From Terriglobia bacterium (GTDB taxonomy: Bacteria > Acidobacteriota > Terriglobia > Acidiferrales > UBA7541): a stretch of 51,146 nt of DNA. The notes beneath the pieces are model-generated. The model was not told the origin of the DNA and did not search any database. It saw only the letters and a program-made list of their open reading frames with translations. Where the stretch lies: contig JAIQES010000031.1 in the NCBI GenBank assembly GCA_020073705.1, positions 1-51,146 of the forward strand, read 5' to 3'. Shown piece after piece: positions 26,859 through 34,934 of this stretch (positions are counted from its first letter, which is position 1; every line of letters starts with the position of its first letter). Position numbers and translations under genes: made by a program.

Positions 26859-27102
26859 GCGGAGCAGTATCCGAGAAATGCCACAAAACTGAGACGGGTC
26901 GTGCCGTTTTCCCTGGATTGGGAATGGGTCGTGATTTCTGAGTGACGGACGAAGCATGACGGAAACAACTTGGGCAAGACCCCGACAGCGGGTGTCGTAT
27001 CGACCGCATTTCAGACGGCCAAGGTAGGATCAAGCATTGAGTGATCATCGCTGAAATGACGCTGACGATCCCGCGCAGGGTCCTGGCGCGGCAGGGCCGC
27101 CT

Positions 27103-28320
27103 ATGAGCGTTCTGCAGGATTCTCGAGTCTCGAGTGTGGCGGAACCAGCGGGATTGTCTGCCGCATCGCAGCGCTCGGCGGTGATTTGCGGGTGCATCGT
27201 CGCGTTCGCCTATTCCGCCAATTACACCAATCACGCACCTCTGGCGCCCGCACTGATGCGTGAATTTGGGTTCAATCAGGCCCTTGCAGGTTTTCTGACG
27301 ACCGGCATCTTCGCGACTCACGCAACCATGCAGATTCCGGGCGGACACCTCGTCGACCGGCTTGGCGCCAAGCGCGTGCTTCTGTGCGCCCTTGTGTGGG
27401 TGGCGCTGGGCAACCTCGGGATGGCATTTGCCGGCGCGTATTGGCAGCTACTCCTGTGTAAGATTTTCACCGGCATCGGAACCGGGGTCTGCTTTGTGGG
27501 CGGGGCGCGGTACGTTCACGCAGCGGCGGCCGGGCCGCGGCTGAATTTCGCACAGGGACTTTTTGGTGGTTCAGTCCAGCTCGGTGCGGGGTTCGTGATT
27601 TTGGCGGTGCCGAGGCTCTACCTCTTGGCTGGGTGGCGGGCGACGTTTCTTGTGTCAGCCGGAATGGCGCTGGCAGCAGCAATCATCTGGCTGGCCGCGG
27701 CGCCAAGCGCCTCATCCGGTGTCGCCCCGCCGGGCCGGTTTGGCGAGATGCTGCTGGCCCCTCAGCTCTGGCTGCTCGGGCTCGTGCAGATGGCTACATT
27801 CGGCCTCTCCGTGGTCGTTGGCTCATGGGTGGTCGTTATCCTGACGAAGGTCCTGAAAGTTCCTGCCACTCAGGCGGGACTCATAGGATCACTGGTATTG
27901 CTGCTCGGCATCGTGTCGCGGCCGCTCGGAGGTGTCCTGCGCCGGCATCTGGGCATCCGTCCGCTGATCATCGGCAGTCTCTTGATGATCGCGCTGGGCT
28001 GTTTCGCGTTCGTGCCCTCCTCGAATTCATTGGGCATCGCTCTGACGGCGGTTGTGTTGATCAGCGCTGGCGTCGGCCTGCCATATGCCGCCATGTTCTC
28101 GCGTGCGGGAGCGTTGTTTCCAGGCCGGGCCGGAGCGGCAATGGGGTTAGTGAACATGCTGGGCATTCTCATGATCCTGGGCGGCGCTCCGCTTGTGGGG
28201 CACTTGGCAGACTTGACTGGTACCTTCAGAGTAAGCTTCGTGGTGCTCGGTGGTTTTTCGCTTCTTGTGTGCGCGGCGATCCCTCTGATCGACCGCGATG
28301 AACCCATGCCACGCGCGTAA
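27103..28320 (+). CDS. MFS transporter
   Basis: 405-aa major facilitator. TM1 contains FAYSANYTNHAPLAPAL. The signature loop is GGHLVDRLGAKRV, close to the G-x-L-x-D-R-x-G-x-K consensus and so better conserved than in the preceding MFS gene. TM4-5 and a central cytoplasmic loop follow, then six more helices (LLLGIVSRPLGGVLRRHLG, GRAGAAMGLVNMLGILMILGG). It resembles nitrate/nitrite and cyanate-type MFS families in topology, but substrate cannot be read. It is separated from the previous MFS gene by 244 bases with no gene and ends in a convergent gap holding a hairpin. Confidence 0.83.
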   Translation: MSVLQDSRVSSVAEPAGLSAASQRSAVICGCIVAFAYSANYTNHAPLAPALMREFGFNQALAGFLTTGIFATHATMQIPGGHLVDRLGAKRVLLCALVWVALGNLGMAFAGAYWQLLLCKIFTGIGTGVCFVGGARYVHAAAAGPRLNFAQGLFGGSVQLGAGFVILAVPRLYLLAGWRATFLVSAGMALAAAIIWLAAAPSASSGVAPPGRFGEMLLAPQLWLLGLVQMATFGLSVVVGSWVVVILTKVLKVPATQAGLIGSLVLLLGIVSRPLGGVLRRHLGIRPLIIGSLLMIALGCFAFVPSSNSLGIALTAVVLISAGVGLPYAAMFSRAGALFPGRAGAAMGLVNMLGILMILGGAPLVGHLADLTGTFRVSFVVLGGFSLLVCAAIPLIDRDEPMPRA

Positions 28321-28429
28321 TTGCCCGGCAGCCTCGAGTTCTCCCAGGCCGGATATCTCACAACAAATCGGAGCATCAATAAAATTCGGCGCGTAACCGT
28401 TGGTGAAGCTGCCGCACCGCGAATCGACC

Positions 28430-28457
28430 GTAGGGGCACGGTATGCCGCGCCCCTAC
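28430..28457. terminator. Hairpin between convergent genes
   Basis: GTAGGGGC (28430-28437) and GCCCCTAC (28450-28457) pair perfectly, and the CGG/CCG inside extends the stem across one mismatch. It lies between the end of an MFS gene (+) and the end of the MerR-TPR gene (-), where a bidirectional stop would be useful. There is no T-tract, so it may instead be a small dispersed palindromic repeat. Confidence 0.4.
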
Positions 28458-28559
28458 AACTGCAAAATCACGCTATCCACCGGCATCTGTGTTGCCGAAC
28501 GCTATCGTTCCGGTCCCACCAGCATTTCCGCCAGGATGCAAGCCAGTCTAGAAGCAAAC

Positions 28560-29471
28560 TTAATGATTGCGCCGGAAGGGAGTCAGTTTTCCGGAAGGCG
28601 AAGACGGGCGAGGATTGCGGTGCCGGGCGATGCGCGAGCGGGCGAACTCGGCCCACGCCCCGTTAGGTTCGAAGCGCAGGTACAGAGACAGATGATGAAT
28701 CGCGCTCTGTATATGACCGCGCTTTTCGTAAGCCAGTGCGAGGTTCAAATGCGCATCGGCCAGGGCTGGGGAAAGTTGGATGGCGCGGAGAAGGTGTTTG
28801 ATCGCGTCGTCCGCATGGCCGAGTTGCTCGAGAACGCAACCCAGATTGAATTCGGCAAGCGCGTTGCTCGGTTCGAACTTCACGGCCGTCGCAAACTCCT
28901 CAAGCGCGTCCCCTAGGCGGTTCAGTTGGTAAAGAGCAGTGCCAAGATTGATGTGCGCCTCGACCCACTCCGGGGCGGCCTCGACTGCTTTCCGGTATGC
29001 TTCGGCGGCCTGTGGCAGCGATTCGGCATTCGAATCCCACGCCATCCCCAATTCAAACCACTCCTCAGCCGACCGGGACGGCATCGCGTGAACTTTTCTG
29101 GCCAACTCCGAAGTCTCGAAATGCAGCACGAATTGTCCGGTGAGCGGTTCGAACGGCCGGGCCGCGGCCATGGGCGAGTGAACAACCACCTGTTTCCCGT
29201 TGGTGGATATGCGCAACATGGAAAGAGGGGTACATGCATCTCCCAGTTCGGTTTCGAGCGCGGTAATGGCTCGGCGAATCCGCCCGGCAGGAACCCTGTG
29301 AGCGGTGAGACGCTTGATTGTCTCCAGCGCGACCAGGTCCGAAAAACTGAAGAATCGTTCGCCCCAGCGCGCCCGGGGGAGCACTAGGCGAAGACGAGTC
29401 CAATAGTCCAGCTCGCGGCGGCTGACGCCGATCATACGCTGGACTTCACTTCGTGTGTAGCGATGGTCCAA
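28560..29471 (-). CDS. MerR-type helix-turn-helix protein fused to TPR repeats
   Basis: 303 aa. The N-terminus (residues 4-70) is a MerR-like winged helix: YTRSEVQRMIGVSRRELDYW, FFSFSDLVALETIKRL and VPAGRIRRAI. After a ~60-residue linker come about three to four tetratricopeptide repeats (residues ~135-275): AEEWFELGMAWDSNAESLPQ, AHINLGTALYQLNRLGDALE, AEFNLGCVLEQLGHADDAIK and AHLNLALAYEKRGHIQSAIH. The TTG start has GGAG about 9 nt upstream. It probably binds DNA while the TPR part senses a protein partner. It is divergent from the sensor kinase gene (192 bp), whose expression it might control (inference). Confidence 0.85.
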   Translation of the reverse strand: MDHRYTRSEVQRMIGVSRRELDYWTRLRLVLPRARWGERFFSFSDLVALETIKRLTAHRVPAGRIRRAITALETELGDACTPLSMLRISTNGKQVVVHSPMAAARPFEPLTGQFVLHFETSELARKVHAMPSRSAEEWFELGMAWDSNAESLPQAAEAYRKAVEAAPEWVEAHINLGTALYQLNRLGDALEEFATAVKFEPSNALAEFNLGCVLEQLGHADDAIKHLLRAIQLSPALADAHLNLALAYEKRGHIQSAIHHLSLYLRFEPNGAWAEFARSRIARHRNPRPSSPSGKLTPFRRNH

Positions 29472-29663
29472 GCCTGATACTCCGAATACAATACCCAGTT
29501 TAGCCAGATTATGGCCCCAAAACCCAATGTTGGAACAAGAAATATCCTTGGGGTCCAGCGAAGCGCAGAGAGGCCTCTTGCCAGAGTTGCAGGACAGGAA
29601 CGCCCGGCTTGCGCGGCAGAACAGTCTTGTTAGACTGAATCCCGTTCGATAGTTTCCTCAATT

Positions 29664-31334
29664 ATGCAACCCCACGCAGCCGAGCGGCGCCACCTGGAGC
29701 GGCAAATTACTTATGCGCGTCCTATTTTCATGGTGCTGGCGCTGGTGAACTTGCTGGAGCGGCCTCCAGCCGACCGTGGCCCGCAAGCTGTCCTGTTCGT
29801 CACCGTTTATTTGTGTGTGTCATTAGTTCTGACATTGCTGCAGAAGCTGCAATGGATTGGCGAAGTGCCGCTGCCATTGCCGTTTGATCTGGCTGCGCTC
29901 GCCATATTCCTGTTCCTGACTCACTCCGTTGTGGCTTTCTGGTTCGTATATTTATTCGTTGCGCTGGCGGCCGGAATTCGCTGGGGGTTTCGGCGCTCGG
30001 TAATACTGGCTGGCATTGTGACGTTAGCCCTGTTGGTGCGCACAGTCATCTACGGCCCGCTCGCGTGGGGGGCGATATTTTCCTGGGTCGCACTTTCCAC
30101 GGGGACTTTTGCCGCAGGGGCAGGTACGTCGTTCCTGGCTAGCCGCCAGCGCCGGCATGCGGCCGAGCAGGAGTTTCTCGCACACCTCACCGGACTATTG
30201 GAAGTGGAGCGCGGCGTGGCCGAGTCGTTACGGCTGGTTCTGAACGAACTGGTTCGTGTCTTCGACTGCGACGAGGCGATTCTGGCGTTTCGCGATTCCG
30301 AGCTGGAGCGCATCTTCGTCTGGAGGCTCCGCGCAGGAGACAACTCCCCTCTTGCCCCGGAGAATCTTCCCATGTCGCGCAGCGATGGTTTCTTGCTCGA
30401 TCACCCTGACGCCAGCGTATGCTGGAATCAACTTGAGGGCGCCGGCGATGGCTTTGGTTGGAACCGTAAGGACGGGCGCCGTCTGAAAGATCTTCCACGG
30501 CTGCCCAGACCTATGCGGGAGGAACTCGACTGGCGATCGCTTATTAGTGTGACGATGGATGTGGGCGGCCAGCCTGCCGGCCGCCTCCTGCTTGGCAATG
30601 CGCGGCGCCGCTTGCTCTCCGTGGATTTGCAGTGGCTTGAATCAATTGTCCGGCATCTCGGTCCGCCGCTTCAGAACCTGTTCTTGCTCCGCCATATCCG
30701 GGCGCATGCCATTGAAGGAGAGCGTAGCCGAATCTCCCGCGAAATCCACGACGGCATCCTGCAGACTTTGCTGAGTGTGGATATCCAGCTCGATGTGTTG
30801 CGGCGTAAGGTGCTGACCGCGCCCGAACAGGCTGTCGGCGGGCTATCGTCCCTGCAACAAACGGTCCGCAATGAGACGCAAGAACTGCGCCGCATGGTCA
30901 CCGACATGCGCCCGCTGCACGTGCAGAACGCCGACTTAGTGGACCTGATGCAAGGCTTCGCCGAGCGCTTCCGCAACGAATCCGGTCTGGCTCTCGATTT
31001 GCTCGTCGACGCCGCCGAACTCCGGCTTCCCGACCGCATCTGCCGCGACCTGTTCCAAATCTATAGAGAATCGTTACATAATGTGAACAAACATGCGCAT
31101 GCTTCACACGTCGTGGTAAAACTATGGCAGAATGAGAGCCGGGTTGTTCTCGTTGTGGACGACAACGGTGAAGGCTTTAGCTTCGCAGGGCGCTTTACCG
31201 GCGACGAGTTGGACCGTTTGAGGTTGGGTCCGATTTCGATCAAGGAGCGTACACGCAGCGTCGGGGGCGTGTTAACTGTGGAATCCACTCCGGGACATGG
31301 TTCACGATTGACCGTTGAGGTTCCTCTCGGCTGA
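29664..31334 (+). CDS. Membrane sensor histidine kinase, NarL/DesK type
   Basis: 556-aa kinase. Roughly the first 150 residues contain four to five membrane helices (LFVTVYLCVSLVLTLLQ, FDLAALAIFLFLTHSVVAFW, ILAGIVTLALLVRTVIYG, AIFSWVALSTGTFAAGAG). A GAF-like segment (about 170-330) follows, then the HisKA_3 dimer/phospho-acceptor helix ERSRISREIHDGILQTLL with His362. The ATPase domain has an N-box (ESLHNVNKHAHA), VVDDNGEGF (G1) and GHGSRLTVEVPL (G2). No extracytoplasmic sensor domain of size is present, so the signal is membrane or cytosolic. One base separates its stop from the response regulator ATG. Confidence 0.9.
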   Translation: MQPHAAERRHLERQITYARPIFMVLALVNLLERPPADRGPQAVLFVTVYLCVSLVLTLLQKLQWIGEVPLPLPFDLAALAIFLFLTHSVVAFWFVYLFVALAAGIRWGFRRSVILAGIVTLALLVRTVIYGPLAWGAIFSWVALSTGTFAAGAGTSFLASRQRRHAAEQEFLAHLTGLLEVERGVAESLRLVLNELVRVFDCDEAILAFRDSELERIFVWRLRAGDNSPLAPENLPMSRSDGFLLDHPDASVCWNQLEGAGDGFGWNRKDGRRLKDLPRLPRPMREELDWRSLISVTMDVGGQPAGRLLLGNARRRLLSVDLQWLESIVRHLGPPLQNLFLLRHIRAHAIEGERSRISREIHDGILQTLLSVDIQLDVLRRKVLTAPEQAVGGLSSLQQTVRNETQELRRMVTDMRPLHVQNADLVDLMQGFAERFRNESGLALDLLVDAAELRLPDRICRDLFQIYRESLHNVNKHAHASHVVVKLWQNESRVVLVVDDNGEGFSFAGRFTGDELDRLRLGPISIKERTRSVGGVLTVESTPGHGSRLTVEVPLG

Positions 31335-31335
31335 T

Positions 31336-32004
31336 ATGGCCAAGAATACAAAACAGCAGATTCGTGTCCTGATGGCCGATGATCATGCCATCTTCCGTGA
31401 AGGTCTGCGAAAGCTCCTCGACGGCGACGATGAAATCACCATTGTCGGCGAGGCTTCCAACGGCAACGATTGCATCAAGATGTTGTCCAAACTCAAACCG
31501 GATATCCTGCTGCTCGACTTGCGCATGCCCGATAAAGACGGCCTTGCCGTTCTCGAAGAAGTCAATTTCGACCAACTCCCAACTCGCGTCATCGTATTAA
31601 CCGCTGCCGAAGACGACCGGGACGTGGTTCGCGCCATGCGTCTGGGTGCGCGAGGTGTGGTCCTGAAGCAATCGGCCACAGATCTCCTGATCCGGAGCAT
31701 TCACAAGGTCCACAACGGCGAAATCTGGCTCGATAACCACATGACCACAGAAGTCATGAAGGCTTTCTCGAAGTCATCCGACGGCGGCCCACGCCGCGAG
31801 AAGCCCCTTCTGAGCGATCGAGAAAAAGAAATCGTGCAGCTTGTCGCCCAAGGCTACCGAAACAAGGAAATCGGCGAGAAACTTTTCATCAGCGAGCAGA
31901 CGGTGAAGAATCATCTGCACAATATTTTCGATAAACTCGGCGTCTCCGACCGCCTCGAGCTCGCCCTCTACGCCATCCACCATCGCCTGATTGATCAGGC
32001 CTAG
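31336..32004 (+). CDS. Response regulator, NarL/FixJ family
   Basis: 222 aa from ATG 31336, directly after the kinase stop, implying coupled translation; the TTG at 31315 inside the kinase gene is less likely. The receiver domain has MADDHAIFREG (acidic pair), phosphorylatable Asp61 in LLLDLRMPDKDG, the Thr switch (VLTAAEDDRD) and Lys in VLKQSA. The LuxR-type HTH follows (LSDREKEIVQLVAQGYRNKE, then SEQTVKNHLHNIFDKLGV). Cognate regulator of the upstream kinase; targets unknown, perhaps the PilZ gene downstream. Confidence 0.93.
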   Translation: MAKNTKQQIRVLMADDHAIFREGLRKLLDGDDEITIVGEASNGNDCIKMLSKLKPDILLLDLRMPDKDGLAVLEEVNFDQLPTRVIVLTAAEDDRDVVRAMRLGARGVVLKQSATDLLIRSIHKVHNGEIWLDNHMTTEVMKAFSKSSDGGPRREKPLLSDREKEIVQLVAQGYRNKEIGEKLFISEQTVKNHLHNIFDKLGVSDRLELALYAIHHRLIDQA

Positions 32005-32181
32005 CCTCTCCAGACGGAATTTCCACGTGTTTGCACGGGTCCGTACTGCCCCATCCTCCTAGTACGCCCGTACCAAATTTCTACTGGCATAAATGGGACC
32101 GACGCGCTATTGAGGCGAACATCCCCAAACCGTAATCTCATACGCGTGACATCGATAGGTCCCAGTCTGGAGGGCGACACT

Positions 32182-32517
32182 TTGACACCCGAAGAGCGAC
32201 GCGCGACACAACGGTTTCAGATCCGGCTACCTATGATCGTTCGCTGGACCAGTGGTTCGGCGATCGGTGAGGCTTCGACAGAATCCAGGGACGTGAGTTC
32301 GCGCGGAGTTTACTTCTTCCTGCCGAAGGAGGTCTCCAGCGGCTCTCCCGTGGAGATTTTGCTGACGCTACCGCACGAAATCACGCTCGCCGGACCGGTC
32401 AAGGTTCGATGTCTCGGCCGCATCAAGCGCGCCGATACCGACGACCCCGGCCATTTCGGAGTGGTAGCTCAAATTGAACGGTACGAATTCCTGCGCGGCG
32501 ACGAGCACGCCGCGTAG
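32182..32517 (+). CDS. PilZ-like domain protein
   Basis: 111 aa from TTG 32182, chosen because GGAGGG lies 7 nt upstream; a longer frame back to 32110 lacks a ribosome site. The sequence follows the PilZ layout RRATQRFQIRLPMIVRW, then SRDVSSRGVYFFLPKEV (the D/N-x-S-x-x-G part) and a final beta-barrel strand set ending in HFGVVAQIERYEF. PilZ domains bind cyclic di-GMP through the Arg and the D-x-S-x-x-G motif, here D-V-S-S-R-G, so binding is plausible. It follows the two-component pair and ends at a strong terminator. Confidence 0.72.
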   Translation: MTPEERRATQRFQIRLPMIVRWTSGSAIGEASTESRDVSSRGVYFFLPKEVSSGSPVEILLTLPHEITLAGPVKVRCLGRIKRADTDDPGHFGVVAQIERYEFLRGDEHAA

Positions 32518-32558
32518 CACAGGTCTTGCCCGCCACCTGCGGAGGCGGACAGGGAATA

Positions 32559-32593
32559 CCGTGGCGCTCTGGCCCCTCAGCTGAGCGCCACGG
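32559..32593 (+). terminator. Rho-independent-like terminator after the PilZ gene
   Basis: The perfect 11-bp stem CCGTGGCGCTC / GAGCGCCACGG with a 13-nt loop is followed by CTATATTTTTG. It ends the two-component/PilZ transcript and can also serve the convergent ABC operon. Confidence 0.75.
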
Positions 32594-32677
32594 CTATATT
32601 TTTGTCTGGATTTCGAGTGAAACAACCCCGGAATTGATCCGGCTTTGGTCCTCACGAATTACAATTTACAAGTCACA

Positions 32678-34078
32678 TCACTCATACCGCAGCGCCTCGA
32701 CGGGATCAAGCCGCGCGGCTCGCGACGCCGGATAAATTCCCGACGCCAGGCTGACCAGCACCGCAAATCCGATCGCGCCCAGCACCAGCCACCACGGCAC
32801 GGACCAGATATTCGGTGGATTCAAGCCTTGGCGCTTCAGGTACAACACGGTCCCGAATTGAATCGCACGTCCGATCGCCCAACCCAACAGCACGCCGAAC
32901 ACGCCTCCAACCAATCCCATCACGCCTGCTTCCGCGAAAAACAGTTGCCGTACGTCGCGATTCGCGGCGCCGAGCGCTTTCAGGACTCCAATTTCGCGCC
33001 GTCGCTCGAGGATAGCCATCACCAGCGTGTTGATGATTCCGAGCGACGCGACTGCCAGAGCTAGGCTGCCGAAGATTCCAAGGAAGAGGTCGAAAATGGC
33101 AAAGAATGTCCGCAAGTTCCGCGTCACATCAATCAACGAAAACGCCGCAAATCCCATGTCCGAGACGCGGGACTCGATCTGCGCTACCGCGGCAGGGCTG
33201 TTCACGAGCACGTTCAATGCCGCGTAACGCGTGCCCACGCTCATCGTGGAGCGCGCCACATCTCGCAGATCATCCCGTTGCACGACTTGCAGTTTTTCGG
33301 CCACCGCCAGCGGTAAATATAATCCCGCATTATTGAAGCGGGCCTGCCCGCCTACGGAATCGGATGCGGGAAGCACGCCGACGACGCGGAACTTCTTCTC
33401 GCTCGGAACGATCGAAAAGCCCATAGCATCTTCATCCGGGCTGGCGGCCTGGTTGGGAGCTTCCGGCTGCGCTTGCTCCGAACGCGGCGGTAGAGCCTGT
33501 CGCTGCGCAAATCGCAGGGTAATTTCCTGTCCGAGCAGTGAAGCGGGGGCTTTCCCGTTCGCTAGCAGGCGCTTCGCCAGGTCACCCTGCACGATGGCTT
33601 CCTCCGCATCGGGACCAGAGAAGAAATTTCCGGTCATGTCGTCGAGAGTTCCGCTGGACTGTGACGATTGAGCCATGCCCGACACCGTCACCAGCTGGCT
33701 GTTTGGTTCGCGCCGCGCCTCAGCGGTGAACCGCACTTCGGGATTCACTTCCACGACGTTTGGCAGAGCAGCAATTTCGTTGCGAGCCGCGTCGTCGAGG
33801 ACGCGCGGCGGCTGGAGATCTGCGGCATCGCGCGGCGTTCGCCGTAGGCCGACACCCTGGCCCAAGGGAGCACTCTGACGCGGGCGCACAGAGACCGTGT
33901 CGAACAATCCCGCGCGTGCGACCGAGCGATCCACAAGTTGCTGCAGGCCCACCCCGAGCGACAACAGCGCCACCAGTGAAGCCACTCCGACGGCAATGCC
34001 AAGTGTTGTGAGCGAATTTCGAAGTACGGCTTCGCGCAGGTTACGCGCGGCAAGTTCAGCTAAGTCCGCCACTTTCAT
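32678..34078 (-). CDS. MacB-type ABC transporter permease
   Basis: 466 aa. An N-terminal cytoplasmic stub and TM1 (SLTTLGIAVGVASLVALLSLG) are followed by a large periplasmic MacB_PCD domain (about 45-330), then the FtsX domain with three C-terminal helices (FGSLALAVASLGIINTLVMAI, FAEAGVMGLVGGVFGVLLGW, WWLVLGAIGFAVLVSLASGIYPA) and the end motif RAARLDPVEALRYE. Its length is typical of MacB/LolE-like permeases acting as mechanotransmission exporters of peptides, lipoproteins or small molecules. ATGA overlap with the ATPase gene shows they form one unit. Confidence 0.88.
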   Translation of the reverse strand: MKVADLAELAARNLREAVLRNSLTTLGIAVGVASLVALLSLGVGLQQLVDRSVARAGLFDTVSVRPRQSAPLGQGVGLRRTPRDAADLQPPRVLDDAARNEIAALPNVVEVNPEVRFTAEARREPNSQLVTVSGMAQSSQSSGTLDDMTGNFFSGPDAEEAIVQGDLAKRLLANGKAPASLLGQEITLRFAQRQALPPRSEQAQPEAPNQAASPDEDAMGFSIVPSEKKFRVVGVLPASDSVGGQARFNNAGLYLPLAVAEKLQVVQRDDLRDVARSTMSVGTRYAALNVLVNSPAAVAQIESRVSDMGFAAFSLIDVTRNLRTFFAIFDLFLGIFGSLALAVASLGIINTLVMAILERRREIGVLKALGAANRDVRQLFFAEAGVMGLVGGVFGVLLGWAIGRAIQFGTVLYLKRQGLNPPNIWSVPWWLVLGAIGFAVLVSLASGIYPASRAARLDPVEALRYE

Positions 34079-34806
34079 CGCAGGTTCTCCTCGCGAGAGA
34101 TCGCGCCATCCGAGAGTGTGACGATCCGGTCCGCGTACCGCTCGGCCAGCGCGTGCTCGTGCGTCACCATGATGATGGTTCTCCCAGGGCCCGACGGCGG
34201 CCGGTGAATTTCGGCGATCAGGTTCATGATCTCTTCACCGGTCTTGCTGTCGAGGTTTCCCGTGGGCTCATCCGCCAGCAGGATCATAGGCCGGTTGACG
34301 AGGGCGCGGGCGATTGCGGCGCGCTGCTGCTCGCCGCCGGAAAGTTCCGTCGGGCGATGTTTCACGCGCGCCCCCAGTCGCACACGCTCCAGCGCCTCGC
34401 GCACGCGCCCGGGACGCTCGCTACGTGGGGTTTCCGCAATGCGCAGAGGCAGCTCAACATTTTCTTCAAGCGTCATCCGGGGGAGCAGTTGGAAGGACTG
34501 GAATACGATTCCGATCGTCTGGTTGCGATGGGCCGCGAGTTCCTCGCTCGACATTGCCGCGAGATTACGTCCCTGCGCAAAAATGGCGCCCGAGGATGGC
34601 CGGTCGAGCCCCGCGATCAGATTGAGCAGCGTGGACTTGCCCGAGCCGCTCGCTCCCAACAGCGCCAGAAACTCTCCGGCGCGGACTTCAAGCGAAATCT
34701 GGTCTACAGCGCGAATCAGCGCATCGCCCATTTTGTAATGGCGGGAAACGTGGTCGGCGCGCACCGCAAAACCGTTCGAACTTGCCGGGGTCTCGGGCAC
34801 ATTCAT
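34075..34806 (-). CDS. MacB/LolD-type ABC transporter ATPase
   Basis: 243 aa from ATG 34806; the frame is open further upstream, but that segment overlaps the recQ start and has no ATPase character. Walker A GASGSGKST, Q-loop FQSFQLLPRMT, signature LSGGEQQRAAIARAL, Walker B ILLADEPTGNLDSKTG and the H-loop IMVTHEHALAERY are all intact. The spacing and LPRMT Q-loop are typical of MacB/LolD ATPases. Energises the adjoining permease; no adaptor (MacA) gene lies beside them. Divergent from recQ by 128 bp. Confidence 0.9.
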   Translation of the reverse strand: MNVPETPASSNGFAVRADHVSRHYKMGDALIRAVDQISLEVRAGEFLALLGASGSGKSTLLNLIAGLDRPSSGAIFAQGRNLAAMSSEELAAHRNQTIGIVFQSFQLLPRMTLEENVELPLRIAETPRSERPGRVREALERVRLGARVKHRPTELSGGEQQRAAIARALVNRPMILLADEPTGNLDSKTGEEIMNLIAEIHRPPSGPGRTIIMVTHEHALAERYADRIVTLSDGAISREENLR

Positions 34807-34934
34807 ACTACGCAGGGTAACACGCAAAGGTTTCACGGAGGATTTCGCGACTGCAGGGCAGTTTTCTTGGAGCGGAGAACTTCGACCTCCCCCCTCGAAT
34901 AGACCAATCGCGCCCGTGATTCTATACTGCTTGC

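Noticed and set aside
32110-32181. Longer N-terminus of the PilZ-like protein
   Set aside because: The TTG at 32182 has a strong ribosome site at the right distance and gives the usual PilZ length; the upstream part is not PilZ-like.
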